Below, piece by piece: positions 23,867 to 36,539 of a DNA stretch of 64,000 nucleotides; position 1 is the stretch's first letter, and each line of letters begins with the position of its first letter. Location of the stretch: assembly GCA_028023455.1 (NCBI GenBank), contig JAQFVV010000453.1:1-64000 (forward strand). The letters run 5' to 3'. The DNA comes from Epiperipatus broadwayi. Taxonomy: Eukaryota; Onychophora; Udeonychophora; Euonychophora; Peripatidae. The translations under genes and the position numbers were made by a program. Below the pieces are notes generated by a model that had not been told where the DNA came from, ran no database searches, and saw nothing but the letters and a program-made list of their open reading frames with translations.

Positions 23867-24049
23867 GTATATAAATTATATAATATTAAGTCATTTATGT
23901 TCCTTATTATACAGTATATAAATTTATATTCAAATATAATAAAAGTGGCTTTTGTTCAGTATAATTTTGTGTCTCTAATCCAAGTTTGAGGCAACCTTAT
24001 TTTATAGACATAATGATTCTCAGAATGTTTAATAATTTATTAGTATGTT

Positions 24050-24890
24050 TATATATGTATTAGTGTGTTTGCTCTTGCATCATGTTTGTATAACAAATAA
24101 TGATTTACATATATAGAGCAGTGAAATGTAAATTTTAAAAACTGATAATCAAATGTACAGAAAGGTTGCAGATTGCAGTTGATAAAGCAATCACAAAATT
24201 TAAAGGGTATAGTACCATGTGAAAATATAAACACTTAAAACCAGTAAAGAGAGATTTCAAATGGTGTGTGTGTAATGGTAGTCACAATGGTTATGCATAT
24301 ACCATGTGGAATTGTTTGCGAGCAAAGAATCAAATTCTGATTCTTGCCTATACATTGATACTCATGATGTGGAGTCAGTAGTTTTGCCACATCTTGCATC
24401 AAATTATATTCAAGTATAATTAGCAAATGAGCTATATGCAAATAAATTATATCTCTGTGGGACAATAAATATAACAAGATAGCATCACTGGTGTGCATAA
24501 AGAATATAAACATCACTGATGTACACAAAAAATATAAAACGAAGAGATGAAACTCATTTTATCAGTGATACAGATAGTAGCCTACAATTTCTAGCTTTAG
24601 ATAGACAAGAAGCCAATTGCTATGATGACAAATGCATATCCACCTTCTGGGAATGATTTGTTTTATATCTTTTATTAGGATGGATCTTTTTTTGTAGAAG
24701 CCATTGAGATTTGTCAACTTTTGGGGTACAAGTTAAAAATGAAGTTATGGATTACCTCAGGTATGAAGTATTATATATGGTTTGAAAGATAATTTTCTGA
24801 GGAATACAAAGAAATTATCAATGAAGATGTAATTTAAACTTAGTTAATGATAAATTAGAAATTATGAACAAACAATAAAGTAATAATTAT
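24050..24890 (+). pseudogene. piggyBac-type transposase relic
   Basis: From 24175 the frame reads AVDKAITKFKGYSTM, then a stop, then KYKHLKPVKRDFKWCV and GSHNGYAYTM. This is the conserved piggyBac order: VDEAMIKFKG, which contains the first catalytic Asp, then KPxKRGFKxW, then a GY block. Further on, in other frames, are LYANKLYLCGTINITR and DKKPIAMMTNAYPPSGND, matching the relic at 9 kb. The Asp is present but the following Glu is Lys, and several stops and frameshifts interrupt the gene. Flanking direct repeats (23181-23385, 25094-25285) are not the terminal inverted repeats expected for piggyBac. Confidence 0.65.
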
Positions 24891-25093
24891 GTTGGATGTT
24901 GAAATTTCTTTTCTCCTTATTTTTTAAATGGTAATCACCATTTGTCTTAGACTTATTGTTTTTCTTAGTTTTTCTAGTTTCTATCAAAGTAAAGGTTTTT
25001 ACTCTAACATTATTAAAACTGAAGTTATTGTGAAAATTGTGACTCAGGCCAGTTTTTTTTTTAAATTCAATATGTTGCCTGGAGAATCAACCT

Positions 25094-25285
25094 TAAGAAA
25101 ATGAAATACTCTTGATCCAAAGCACAAAATAAAATACTTTTTCTGAGAAAAGGTTGATCTGTCTTTACTCTCTTACCTCAATTCTTTTATAGAGGCTAAT
25201 CTTAAGTACTTTGGAAAAAGTCAATATTACTCTTTTTTAATGTTATATTTCAAATTGCTTTATATTATTTTAATTGTCATTACAA
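25094..25285 (+). repeat. Direct repeat, right copy
   Basis: Partner of 23181-23385, about 1.9 kb downstream in the same orientation. Confidence 0.65.
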
Positions 25286-25619
25286 AAAATTTTCAATTTA
25301 CAGTATTTCAATACCAAATCAAATAACAAAATATGTAAACATAAATTTTTCCATTGATTAATATTATGTAATAATCAAAATTAATGATCTTTCCTCTTAA
25401 AATGTTTTGTATTGTTCTTTGGATTGAGAGCTTTTTATTTAATTGATAAACCAGTGTTAGAGTATCAATCTTGACGTATTATATATTATTCATTACTAGA
25501 ATATATACATTTAAAAATACTATAAGTTTATGACATATATGCAAACACACACAAAAATCACACTAAATTCAAAATTAATAAGATTAACCAAAAGAAAAAA
25601 ACAACAATTCTATAACATA

Positions 25620-25880
25620 ACAAATGTCATGTTTTGGACTTTTCCAAGTCCAAAGGGTACATCATCACTTTAAATTTCATATTCATGAATCTAAAGTTTT
25701 CCAGTTCAGTCATTGTGCTATATTATCAATAATCAGACCATGATCACCAGAAGAAGAGGAAAGAAAAATACAATTCAAAATGTGTTTCACTAAACTGCCT
25801 TTTATTCTTAATAATGAAGTGTATTCAAAAGATATACTAAATAGAAGTTGAATTTTGTTAAAAACATTTAACAATTTAAT
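25620..25880 (+). repeat. H3/PLE-B-like relic
   Basis: A CACCAGAAGAAGAGGA word, a downstream TTCAAAATGTG word and the terminal AAAACATTTAACAATTT..GAAAATAGTC arrangement parallel the H3 arms. It is strongly diverged. The hammerhead core is lost. Confidence 0.4.
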
Positions 25881-25889
25881 ATGAAAATA

Positions 25890-27350
25890 GTCAATCTTTA
25901 ACTATAAACATTTATTCATTTTCGTTTTCTGTATTCATTACTTTATTTATTTTCAGGGCTATTTTTGTCATTCGATTAATGTGAAAAGTATAAATTTTGT
26001 ATAAAGATTAAACGTTTTTAAATAATTAAGTCGATACTATTATATTTTGGAAACACTATGGGATAATATAATTTATTAAAAACGTCGTATTAAAAATGAT
26101 GATGAAAGGATAGTTATTAATAAGATAATATGACAATAAATGACTATTGAGGTGCGTACAAAAAGCCAAACAAATGATATATCATTCAAGTGCTATACCT
26201 TTTGCGTGATTGTCAGAAGTTTATTTCAATTTGTTGATATCTAGGAATCTTATTTTATGTTGCAACAATAAGATAATGCTAGATGTTGAAAGGATTATTG
26301 GTAGAGTCTCAAATTGGTAAAGGATGAAATGACGTTGAAATGTGAGGCTAACTGTAAATATTAGGCATTGTTCAAGCAAGATTATTTTCTGCTGTCTTTT
26401 AAAAAAAATCGGGCTCATCAAAGAATTGGATCTCTTACTTCTACCACTAAATTTTAAGCAGAGTATAAATGCTTGGAAAGTTAAATGGTGAAAATAAAGA
26501 ATAGCCAGAAATAAGATAGGTTGATTTAATAATTGTAATATTGAATGTAATAAAAAATTGAGAATATTTATTCAAAAGATTGGCATTATTTAAATACTGA
26601 CTTGATAATATTACCATTATATTGCTATGATATCTTTCAGTTTGAGTGCCAATTTATCAAGATTACAAATGGTTACATAAAGGATAGATTTTTATATTAT
26701 TTTATTCTCCTTTTCTAATTCTGTTTTTAGATCTTGCTTTCTTCAGTTCTAATTATTATGAAGCCTAATCATTATGAGCTTTATTAACTCTGCATAGTTT
26801 GATACAATGATTAAAATGATGGACTATACAAGTCAAGCTTCATGAATTATGGCACAGTGTTGCCATTTCCAAAGCTCAAACTTCCTAAGAACTCTCAGAC
26901 AATTAATCATTCAATTATATACCATGGATTTTTCATGTTATATCTGTTTATATAGTTAGAAACATCACATGACCCATGTCCATCCAAAATGACATAACGA
27001 GAATTGATCAAAGAGCTACAATTGTCAAGTTAATCATTCTGGTGTTGTGATTAATCATGCAAGGAATTTCTATATATCAACTGTGTATTTATATAATCAT
27101 ATTTTGAGTTTTAGTTATATCTATTTTAATTCTAACACCAATATTTTTTTCTGTATAAGCATACAAAGCTTTGATGTTGAAAAAACAATAACATAATAAT
27201 GAGAAAATAATAGAAATTGCACTAAAAAGTTACATTCTGATCCCTCATGTACCCAAGTTAACATACATATAGCAAACCTTTAATGCACTATGTTTCAATA
27301 TGTAACTTAATACCCTGTACAGGCTTACACACACCTGCATATATATATAA
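25890..27350. other. Unrecognised sequence
   Basis: Only short open frames without domains. No repeat partner was recognised. Confidence 0.45.
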
Positions 27351-27359
27351 TATATAAGG

Positions 27360-27722
27360 GACTCGAACTCAGACTTTTACATGACCCTCAACTCTCCATG
27401 CCATCTCATATTGCTGACCCACCTGTTCACACACATGTTGAAAAGATAAACAATCATCAATATGAGTATTTTGTGCTAATCCAGCACTCATCAGTTGGTC
27501 CAGATTACTATCTCCACACATATATACAATCAGTGCTCAGCTTTATATTAAGATAGACAATCTTCATACTTTAATGGACATGCTTCAAACTACTCCAATC
27601 CACAACTCTTCAACCATACATTTTATTGAAAATCTGATGATGTAACATTCAAAGCCCAAGTTAGTGCCAAGGTTGCATCCTACCCATGTTGACATTAGTC
27701 ATTCTGATCCTCATGTACCAGA
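27360..27722 (-). repeat. H1-type hammerhead repeat, single copy
   Basis: It shares ordered blocks with the H1 copies at 35.5, 36.4, 38.0, 60.0, 60.4 and 63.9 kb: a GAACTCAGACTTTT start, the hammerhead segment, CAGTGCTCAG..TTTATATTAAGATAG and AAAATCTGATGATG. On the minus strand the core CUGAUGA (plus 27488-27494) and stem I CCAA survive, but the conserved GAAA reads AAAA, so it should be inactive. Confidence 0.7.
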
Positions 27723-27868
27723 GAATAATCCATTAAAAAGGTACAATAAATAATGAGTTATTTTTCCAAGATTTTTAATATTTTTTCATTTTTTTGTATT
27801 ATTTATATTAAATAATTTTCAGAAACAATAATTTTTTTTGCATTTTTTACAGTGCTTTTTATCTGACA

Positions 27869-28291
27869 TTTGTCTAAAGATTTGTAAAGATGGTATATTA
27901 TTAGATGTGATATGTCAGACTATTTACATCATCTATGGTGAATGTTGAATGTATAGAAAATTTTAAACTTTATTTAAACTTTCCAAATACAAACAACTTG
28001 TTAGTAATAACACACAAATAGACAATACAGGTTAGTAATTACGCAACGTTTCAAGTAGTATTATTTTCCACTCTTCTTTAGGTGTTGTCACTGTGCATAT
28101 AGGCCAGCAACACCTGAAGAAGAGTGGAGAATAATACTCCTCAAAACGTTGTGTAATTACTAACCTGTATTGTCTATTTGTGTGTTATTACTAACAAGTT
28201 GTTTGTATTTGGAAAGTTTAAATAAAGTTTAAAAATTTCTCTACATTCAACATTCCCTTATAAATGATGGAAATAGTCCAACATATCACAT
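27869..28291. mobile_element. H3-type fold-back insertion with 13-bp target duplication
   Basis: Arms from 27906 to about 28087 and from about 28108 to 28290 are inverted copies with high identity and a 20-nt loop. The element is bordered by a perfect direct repeat TTTTTATCTGACA at 27856-27868 and 28292-28304, consistent with a target-site duplication. Each arm carries a hammerhead-like segment. The right arm has CUGAAGA (28114-28120), palindromic ACGU and stem I ACAC/GUGU but AAAA for GAAA. The left arm keeps GAAA but has CUAAAGA. No coding sequence is present, so this is a compact non-autonomous unit. Confidence 0.75.
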
Positions 28292-28309
28292 TTTTTATCT
28301 GACAATTTT

Positions 28310-29565
28310 AAATCAGTCTTCTTCAGAGATTTTGTTCTCATTTTTCATAATTAAATAAAAAACATTATGAAAAATATAAAGAAGGAATTAATTTTTTAAA
28401 GATTTATTTTATAATTAGTTATTTGAAACAATTAAAAAATAAGTACAGGTATTTCGATTCAAAATTACCTGCTTTCTTACAATTGTGAATTATTATCCTC
28501 AAAAATTCTGACTTACATGAGTCCCAAATACTGTCTAGATTGTTATATATAAAGATTTATGATTTAAGTTCTAAAAAAAATTTGTAATATCATTTAATGA
28601 TAATAATTGCATTAAAAATAAAGGTAGTAATATGAGCAGAGAGATGTCTTTTGGAAGATGAATTCAGTGAAATATTTTAGCTTGGAGTTTCTAGAAATAT
28701 TACTGAAAGATTAATACATTTAAAAAATAGTTTGCCTAATAATACTATTCCATTTTATTAATATTAGCTAGAATTCTTAGATTCACAGAAGTTTAGAAAA
28801 CAATAGCTTTTGTTGTTTGCTGAATAACATTACTTCATACATCATCAATTCTATTAAAAAGTTGTCTTTTTTCAGATGTTGATAAATTATGGCTGAAAGT
28901 TGATAAAAATAAAGATATTGGTTTCAAGAATTTAAATATTTAATCATAACTGATCTTTTGCACAAAATGTTGTTTTATTTGCTGTTTTTTTGTTATTTAT
29001 CATATAAATGTTTAACAACTTAACTATTAATAAAATATTATAAAGGGAACTGTATGGAGATTACAACAGGAAAAAAACATTAATGGCTTCATCAAGTCAT
29101 TTACTTCTCTCATGATAATTATTAACTATATGGTTATTATTTATCTTTGTCTACATGTAAATAGTTCAGTGACTATCAAACCATGAGTTGTCCTGATTCA
29201 GTTAATAAGACTCCAGTAATGTTTACAAAGATTAAATCTGGCTTGCTTTATTATTGGATCTGGAAAAAGAAATTTGTTTGAAATCTCATAAAGAGTTCAT
29301 TTATATACCATAATTCCTTGTAGAGTTTTGTCTGAATATCAAAAAAGGGAATGTTGACTTGAAATAAGACTTTTCTGGAGAAACTATAACTTTTAAGTTA
29401 TTGACAAGTCTAATCTACTTAACAGCCTTTCATGCATTTCCTGTGAGGCAACACCTTTCTTGAAATTTGGTGAAATAATATGTGAAAGAACAGTTAGCTA
29501 TTAAAGGAAGTAGACTTGAAATTATGAATAATATATATCATGGTAATTTGTAATTGAATATCTAG
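28310..29565. other. Unrecognised AT-rich sequence
   Basis: No gene or repeat was recognised. Confidence 0.45.
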
Positions 29566-29572
29566 TAGTTTA

Positions 29573-29918
29573 GTGTGGGCACTTTTAAGCAGGACTAAAA
29601 TATATTATTGCAATGTATGGGTAAGAGAACAAACAGGTGTTACTGACCTCATTGAAAAAATTAAAAGATTGAAGTGGAGTTGGGCTGGACATATTGCTAG
29701 AAGAGATGATAATAGATGGACAATTGAAATCTTAAATGGGATTCCAAGAGATTGTAAAAGACCCAGAAAGATACCACATGTGAGATGGATGGATGAAATA
29801 AGAAAGTGTGCAGGGGTGATGTGGAGAAGAGAAGCTAAAGATCGGAGAAGATGGATTAAACTTGGAGAGACCTTCATCCTGCAATGGATTGATAATGGTT
29901 GATGACGATGATGATGAT
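29573..29918 (+). pseudogene. LINE (CFDP2/RTE-type) ORF2 C-terminal fragment
   Basis: The open frame reads VWVREQTGVTDLIEKIKR, then RLKWSWAGHIARRDDNRW, then PRDCKRPRKIPHVRWMDEIR and a final RRWIKLGETFILQ. The RLKWxWAGHIARxxDxRW block followed by G.R..GRP..RW.DEI is the conserved C terminus of LINE endonuclease/reverse-transcriptase proteins often named craniofacial development protein 2-like. The frame is open to its natural stop near 29900 and is followed by a GATGATGATGAT tail, the 3' end of the element. The RT domain is missing (5' truncation). Relatives are at 31.74 and 56.2 kb. Confidence 0.8.
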
Positions 29919-30822
29919 AGAACTTGCATCACAATCCAAAGCAATGTCAGTTTTCCATAAAAGTTATTTCTAAAAAAAATGTTTGATCCAACCTTAATTA
30001 AATGAGTTAACTAAATTACACTATAATCTAATATTACTCCCTAATAATATGAGTTATGAATGTGTTTTCAGTCTATGGTTGAAAAGAGTTATATTCCAAT
30101 TCCAGATGGATTTAAAATCACTTAACACTTGATTAGATATTTTAAAAGTGGACTTAAGAAATAAAAAAATGTCATTACACTTCTTGAATATGTACTGAAT
30201 ATGCACATACATAAATGACTTCATGGCATAAAGGCTATAACATCTGCCTGAAATGCTTATATCATGGGTATAAAACAGAAAATAATGAAATGTAAAAAAA
30301 AAAAATCAAATTTCATGGACTTTTTTTTTTTTAGATAGTTGTCCTATAATGCTAAAAAAATCTTTATCAGTAATTGAGAAAATGTTTTAAGGTTTACCTT
30401 TTTTAAAATCTCTTAACCACTTTTGGGAGATTGTTGAGTTGTTCAAAGAGATATTTTCTCTGCAGTATGATATTTAAAAGCTGTTTTATATCCTCAATGC
30501 TTCATGATGCATGGAAGCATGTGATAAGTATCTAGTTATCTTTAGCTTGAAAGGAAATCTAGATTTGATAAAGACTTAAATCCTCAATATCCAGTAATTG
30601 ACAAACTTGCTGAATGATATTTTTTCCCAACTGTTTCAATTTCAGATTTGTTGTAGAGACTTTTGCCCTGAAAGTAGGTTATGGAAAATCTATTTTATAT
30701 ACATATGTAAAAAAGTATAACATTTTAAAAATATGTATTTAGGCAAATTACTACAAAATGTCAATGAAAGAAAATAGTATATAAATACAATAATTATCAT
30801 GTCTATATTTTAAAATTAGTAT

Positions 30823-31450
30823 CATCATCATCATTATCATTATCATAATCAGTTGTCTGTCAAAAGGTAAGAGGCATCACACTAACTATATTAATTTCTC
30901 AGTCTTTTTTAAAGTTTAGTTTTAAAATGTTTTTAGCTAATTCCTTTTTTAAGATAATCAATTAACGTTTTCTTTTACATTTTTTCCATACCATCTGCAA
31001 TATTTTTCAATACTTATCTCATAATTCATCTTCTTCTAACTGTTTGATCAATCAGTCATGCTTTCTTTTTATAATTTTCTCAAATAATAATATTTGATTT
31101 TCTTAACACTTCTATAATCTTTGATTTTGATTTTCCAACATTTCACCCACTTTTTGCACATCTAAATCCACAAAGCCATTTTTTTTTACTACATTTTCTA
31201 GTAGTCCATGTTTCTGCTCCATATTAAGCAAAACATTTAGTAAGTCCTTTCTTAGAACTAATTTCAATGGTCCACAAAAAACACATGATTGGAAATTGTA
31301 GTTAATTCTGTAATTTCTTTATGGCCATTTTCATCATCAGTTATCCAATTTCTCACATATTTCAAATCACCAGCCTGCTTTATAATTCTGATTCTTGCTC
31401 TAAATCTTTTCTTTTTCTGAATCTATTATCATTGTTTTAAGTTTATTGAT
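30823..31450 (-). pseudogene. LINE ORF2 C-terminal relic of a second family
   Basis: On the minus strand, pieces in shifting frames read AGDLKYVRNWITDDENGHKE, matching the FKYLGSxITxDG..xxEI block downstream of LINE reverse transcriptases. They continue through an IW(S)RNMDY remnant of the YGxExW block to VSVMPLTF near the end. The minus-strand 3' end is an ATGATGATGAT-rich simple repeat at 30823-30845. There are many stops. Confidence 0.5.
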
Positions 31451-31740
31451 ATTTTATTTTTATCAAACACATTTTTTACAAGCTTTGTTAATCCTATACA
31501 ATACTGAATTCAGTCCATTATTTAAAAGTACTAACATATAAATAAATTTAATACAATTAACCATTTATGTCTATTTTATCCTTATTAAAACAATATTTAT
31601 TTAATAAATAATTTAAATATATATTAAATAAAATATAGAATAGTTAATATCCTTAGTTTGTATGACTTCTATGTCCATGATTAAGTTTTGGAATGAGTTA
31701 CTAATAATATCTTATTTTTTAACAAGTATGGATTTGCTAC

Positions 31741-32022
31741 AAACAGGTGTTACTGACCTCATTGAAAAAATTAAAAGACTGAAGTGAAGTTGTGCTGGAC
31801 ATATTGCTAGAAGAGATGACAATAGATGAACAATTGAAATCTTAAACTGGATTCCAAGGGATTGTAAAAGACCCAGAAAGAGACCACATGTGAGATGGAT
31901 GGATGAAATAAGAAAGTGTGCAGGGATGCTGCAGAGAAAAGAACCTAAAGATCAGAGAAGATTGATTGAACTTGGAGAGACCTTCATCCTGTAGTGGATT
32001 GCTAATTGTTGATGATGATGGA
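31741..32022 (+). pseudogene. LINE (CFDP2/RTE-type) 3' end, second copy
   Basis: It begins abruptly at ACAAACAGGTGTTACTGACC, the same point inside the coding region as 29630, and runs to a short GATGATGATGG tail. It is very similar to the 29.6 kb copy but has stop mutations, for example at the tryptophan codons of the KWSWAGH block. It is a 5'-truncated insertion. Confidence 0.8.
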
Positions 32023-32029
32023 TTTGCTT

Positions 32030-33145
32030 CTAATATATTTATTTATGCTTTAGATGAATATGACCATTTCTCCATCTTTTCCAAATGGAACTATAAAAAA
32101 ATGCAGAATCAAGTTGGACAAATGTTGCAAAATGTGGACATTAGTAATTTTTTTATATGACAGTCACAAATCAAAGAAATCTTTTGTATGTGTGTTTGGG
32201 CGTGTATAATTGCAATCACATTCTTGCAAGAAGATTATAAATATAATAGTTTTATAAATATAAGCTTTTTAAATTAAAAAAAATATTTATTTAAACAAAT
32301 AAAATAATACTTTCAAGAAATGTTTTAGCTAAAACTTAACTATACATTCTTTATTCAGAATAGATATCATGTTAAAATTATATAGTGCTAAATAATATTT
32401 TAAGTGAAGTGGTAAATTTTTCAGCACCAGCTATATTAATGCAATGTATCTAAAATCCAGTGCCAATTTATAAAGTAGATGAAAAATAAGCCCATTTATA
32501 GTTGCGAACCATAATCTTATATAGATAGAAAATTTAGACAATGGTATCATTAGAAGGAATATCACATCCACACAGTTTCATACAAATTGCCTTTAATTTA
32601 TATTTTCAAGACAAAGATAATTTATATTTATGTTAATGAACATATAAACAATTTCCAAAAATTTTAAATTTGTGAAGTTCAATATATATTGTTAAAATTT
32701 TCAATTTAAACTAATGGCAGAGTATGAAAACGTTAATACATATATATAAATAAATATTTATTTGTCTTTATCTTAAAATGTAATTTTATTTATATGCGTA
32801 CAAATAAAAAGCTAGAACTTCAACTTAAATAGATGAGTGGAAAACAGGAAGAGTAAATAAGATATTATTGCCAAGTTGGCAAACAGTTTTCTCGTTTGTT
32901 TTATTCTCAAACGTAGAGTCGCTAGATATCAATTTATTAGATACCTGAAAAAAATCTTAAGCCTGACAAATTTCAGCTTTACTCACACAGGTAATAACCA
33001 AGGTATGACAAAAGCAGTATCATTAGAAAAGGTGTTTTAATTGAGTCAAAAGTTGGTAAATAATGTTAAATTCTATTTTTAAATGTAAATGGTGATTGTA
33101 AATATTTAGTCTAATTTACAAAATATAAATGTGACCGAAAATACG
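32030..33145. other. Unrecognised sequence
   Basis: Nothing recognised. Confidence 0.45.
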
Positions 33146-33148
33146 ATA

Positions 33149-33220
33149 ATTTTGGTGGCCTAGTGGTTAGCATAACTGCCTTCCAAGCTGCTGTCCCGGA
33201 TTTGCTTCCTGATCATCGCA
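33149..33220 (+). repeat. tRNA-Gly(UCC)-like SINE or tRNA pseudogene
   Basis: GGTGGCCTAGTGGTTAGCAT (A box region), then CTGCCTTCCAAGC (anticodon arm with UCC) and CCCGGATTTGCTTCC (decayed B box) follow the order of eukaryotic tRNA-Gly(UCC). The B box has lost GGTTCGA and the acceptor stem does not pair well. An AT-rich tail follows. A retroposed tRNA pseudogene or SINE head is most likely. Confidence 0.6.
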
Positions 33221-33229
33221 TTTTATATA

Positions 33230-34320
33230 TATATAAAAGGTATATTAGAAAAATAGTTTACTGTAAGCTCCCATGAACCAGATGTTATATTTCAATCTCA
33301 TATATTTGTTATTTTTAATATATTGATGGTTTAATGTAACGGGAAAGCAGCAGGCTTTTAAAAATAAAACTTTTTCAGAGCTTTTTTATATTCCAACAAT
33401 TTAATCTGAATCTATTTTTAAGGAGATTGAAATAATGCTTGATATTTTTTAAATTCATTTTTGTATTTCATAGCCCAGTCTAAAAAATATAAAGATGCAT
33501 CAAACTTTTTAATAAACTTTTATATCATATAATAATACATTTCATTACATTAGATCTAGATTTATAATTACAAAATATATTTTATAACGTTTTGGTTAGA
33601 TAAATTCTGAATAAGAAAATTTGATTTGACAGAGGGAAATAGAACGGCTAACTAACCAGTAAAAGGCACTGGTCCAAGGTAAAAATTTAGACTGTGGCCT
33701 GGGTTTAAAACTTATTTTTTCTATATACAAATTTAAGAGCTAAATGACTTTATATAAAAGCCAAACATTGTCGCTTTTGGTGTTCATGCATACATAACCT
33801 CTTGCTTGCCAAACATATAATTATTACTACTATTTCATAATGACTTTTCTTTGAATATGTTTTGATTTCAACATTTTTTATAATGGCATTTCCAGAAATA
33901 GAGAAAATGAATACCAACTCTCTCTCTCACACACACACAGCTATTCCATTTAAATATGTACGAAAATATTTGCTATTACAGTCAATATATTAAGCTTTCC
34001 ATTTTAGTCTGTAATTTTTTTATACAATATACTAATCTGTGTATGGCCAGTTTCTAGGGAGGTTATATGATCGTTTAAGTCACATATTGATCATAACAGT
34101 TCCATTCAATTAATCAAATTAAAATTTTTTTATTATTATTTTAAGCTAGAAATTATTACAAGTAGAGCCACCCTGTGGCAAAATGATGCAAACAGCTTGC
34201 AGTACCTCATTAAAAGCTCAATAATTAACTTTTAGTGTTTAGATATCACATGACTTCACACACAATCAGTTACAGTAGCTAGGAATTGATATAGAAGCCT
34301 TTAGTTGTGAGTTAAACTAA
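33230..34320. other. Unrecognised sequence
   Basis: No gene was recognised. A CT/CA microsatellite lies at about 33920-33940. Confidence 0.45.
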
Positions 34321-34329
34321 ACAAACCTT

Positions 34330-35055
<726 letters not shown>

Positions 35056-35059
35056 TGCA

Positions 35060-35460
35060 TTGAAATTAATGACTTTTCCAAATATGGCTATTATTTAGTA
35101 TCATATGACTTTATGTAACATAAAAACAATAATTAGAAAATAGTGTAGGTAGTTAAATTGTATTTAGCTTTGAGAAAATTTTATACTGGTTTATTTTTTG
35201 TGATGTATTGAGGTATATACTAAAACTCATTTTATGTAGTTAAAAAAGAGATGAGTGTAATTGAAAACTATAAACAGCCAATACAAGTATGGAAATCCAT
35301 CTGTTTTGATCCTGCTAGCTCATTATATTGGTTATTAAATGCATACATAGTCAGAGAAAAAATGCATTGATGAAAAACAAAAATTTGAAAATAATCAGGA
35401 GGAATTGAAATATCTATTTCATGATACCTTAGTTTATATGTAATTATAAGTGATTTAAAC
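35060..35460. other. Unrecognised sequence
   Basis: Nothing recognised. Confidence 0.45.
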
Positions 35461-35463
35461 ACA

Positions 35464-36530
35464 GACTTTCAAACTCCTTTTAGTATTTCACTCTATCTCA
35501 TTCAAACAATAAACATGACCACACTGTTGTGAACAAGATAAATGATCTTCAATATACATATTTTATCCTGAGCCAGCATTCATCAGTTGGTCCTTATCAT
35601 CATCTCTTCCACATATATATATAATTAGTGCTCAGTTTATATTAAGATAGAAAATCTTCAAATGTTAATGGACAGGCTTCAAAGTACTCCACTCTCCAAC
35701 TCTTCAGCCATCTATATTAGCAAAATCTGGTAATGGAATACCCAAATCCCTTACTAATGCCAATATTATTGTCATGCCCATGTTGACTTTTTAAGTTTCT
35801 CTGACTCCTAATGTATATGATCTTGCCCATGAAAAATACACAGAAGAGGGATGGGCAGAATACAGACTAAACTGGTAATATTTGAATACAATTATAATTT
35901 ATATACTTGGAGTACAATTATAATTTATATACTTGGAGTTTAGATGTAATTATAGGGAATTTTTAACTATAGGAAATTTGAACACAGACTTTCAGTTGTA
36001 TGAGATAGAGTGAATAGCTGAAAAAAGCTTGAAAGTCTATGCTCCAATTCTCTATAATTGCATCTAAACTCCAAGTATATAAATTATACTTATATTCAAA
36101 TATTAAAGATTCATTCTGTATCCTGCCTATCCCTTTGCGGTATATTTAAATGGACAAGTGCCTATACATGAAGGGTTAGAATGACTTAAAGTTAACATAA
36201 GCATGTTGATAATATTGACACAAACAAGGGATTTGGGCATTCCATCATCAGATTTTCAATAGTATGGATGACTGAAGAGTTGGAGAGCGCAATAGAGTAG
36301 AGCATGTACATTAGTTTGAAAATTTGCTGTCTTAACATAAACTGAGCACTGATTATACATATGTGTGTGGGAGATGATGTTCTGATCAAACTGATGAGTA
36401 CTGGTTCAGCATAAAGTACACATATTGGAGATCATTGAACATTTTCCCATGTATTTGGTCATGCACACGGTGTATGAGATAGAGTGAATGAGGAGCATGA
36501 AAGTTTGTGTTTAAATCTCCTAATAATAAT
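35464..36530. repeat. H1-type fold-back, about 1.07 kb
   Basis: A minus-oriented H1 copy (35464-35845) faces a plus-oriented copy (about 36095-36530). The space between them is itself an inverted repeat (about 35870-35960 and 36030-36130, sharing TATATACTTGGAGTTTAGAT), with a short tandem duplication of ATTTATATACTTGGAGT near 35910-35940. On the minus strand the left core is CUGAUGA (plus 35580-35586) with a damaged GAAA. The right core is CUGAUGA (36391-36397) with UAAAG in place of GAAAU. Both should be inactive. Confidence 0.75.
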
Positions 36531-36539
36531 AATAGTAGT

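Noticed and set aside
33595-33715. tRNA-like segment with CTGGGTTTAAAAC as B box
   Set aside because: No acceptable A box at the right distance and no cloverleaf. Likely chance, or a very old SINE.
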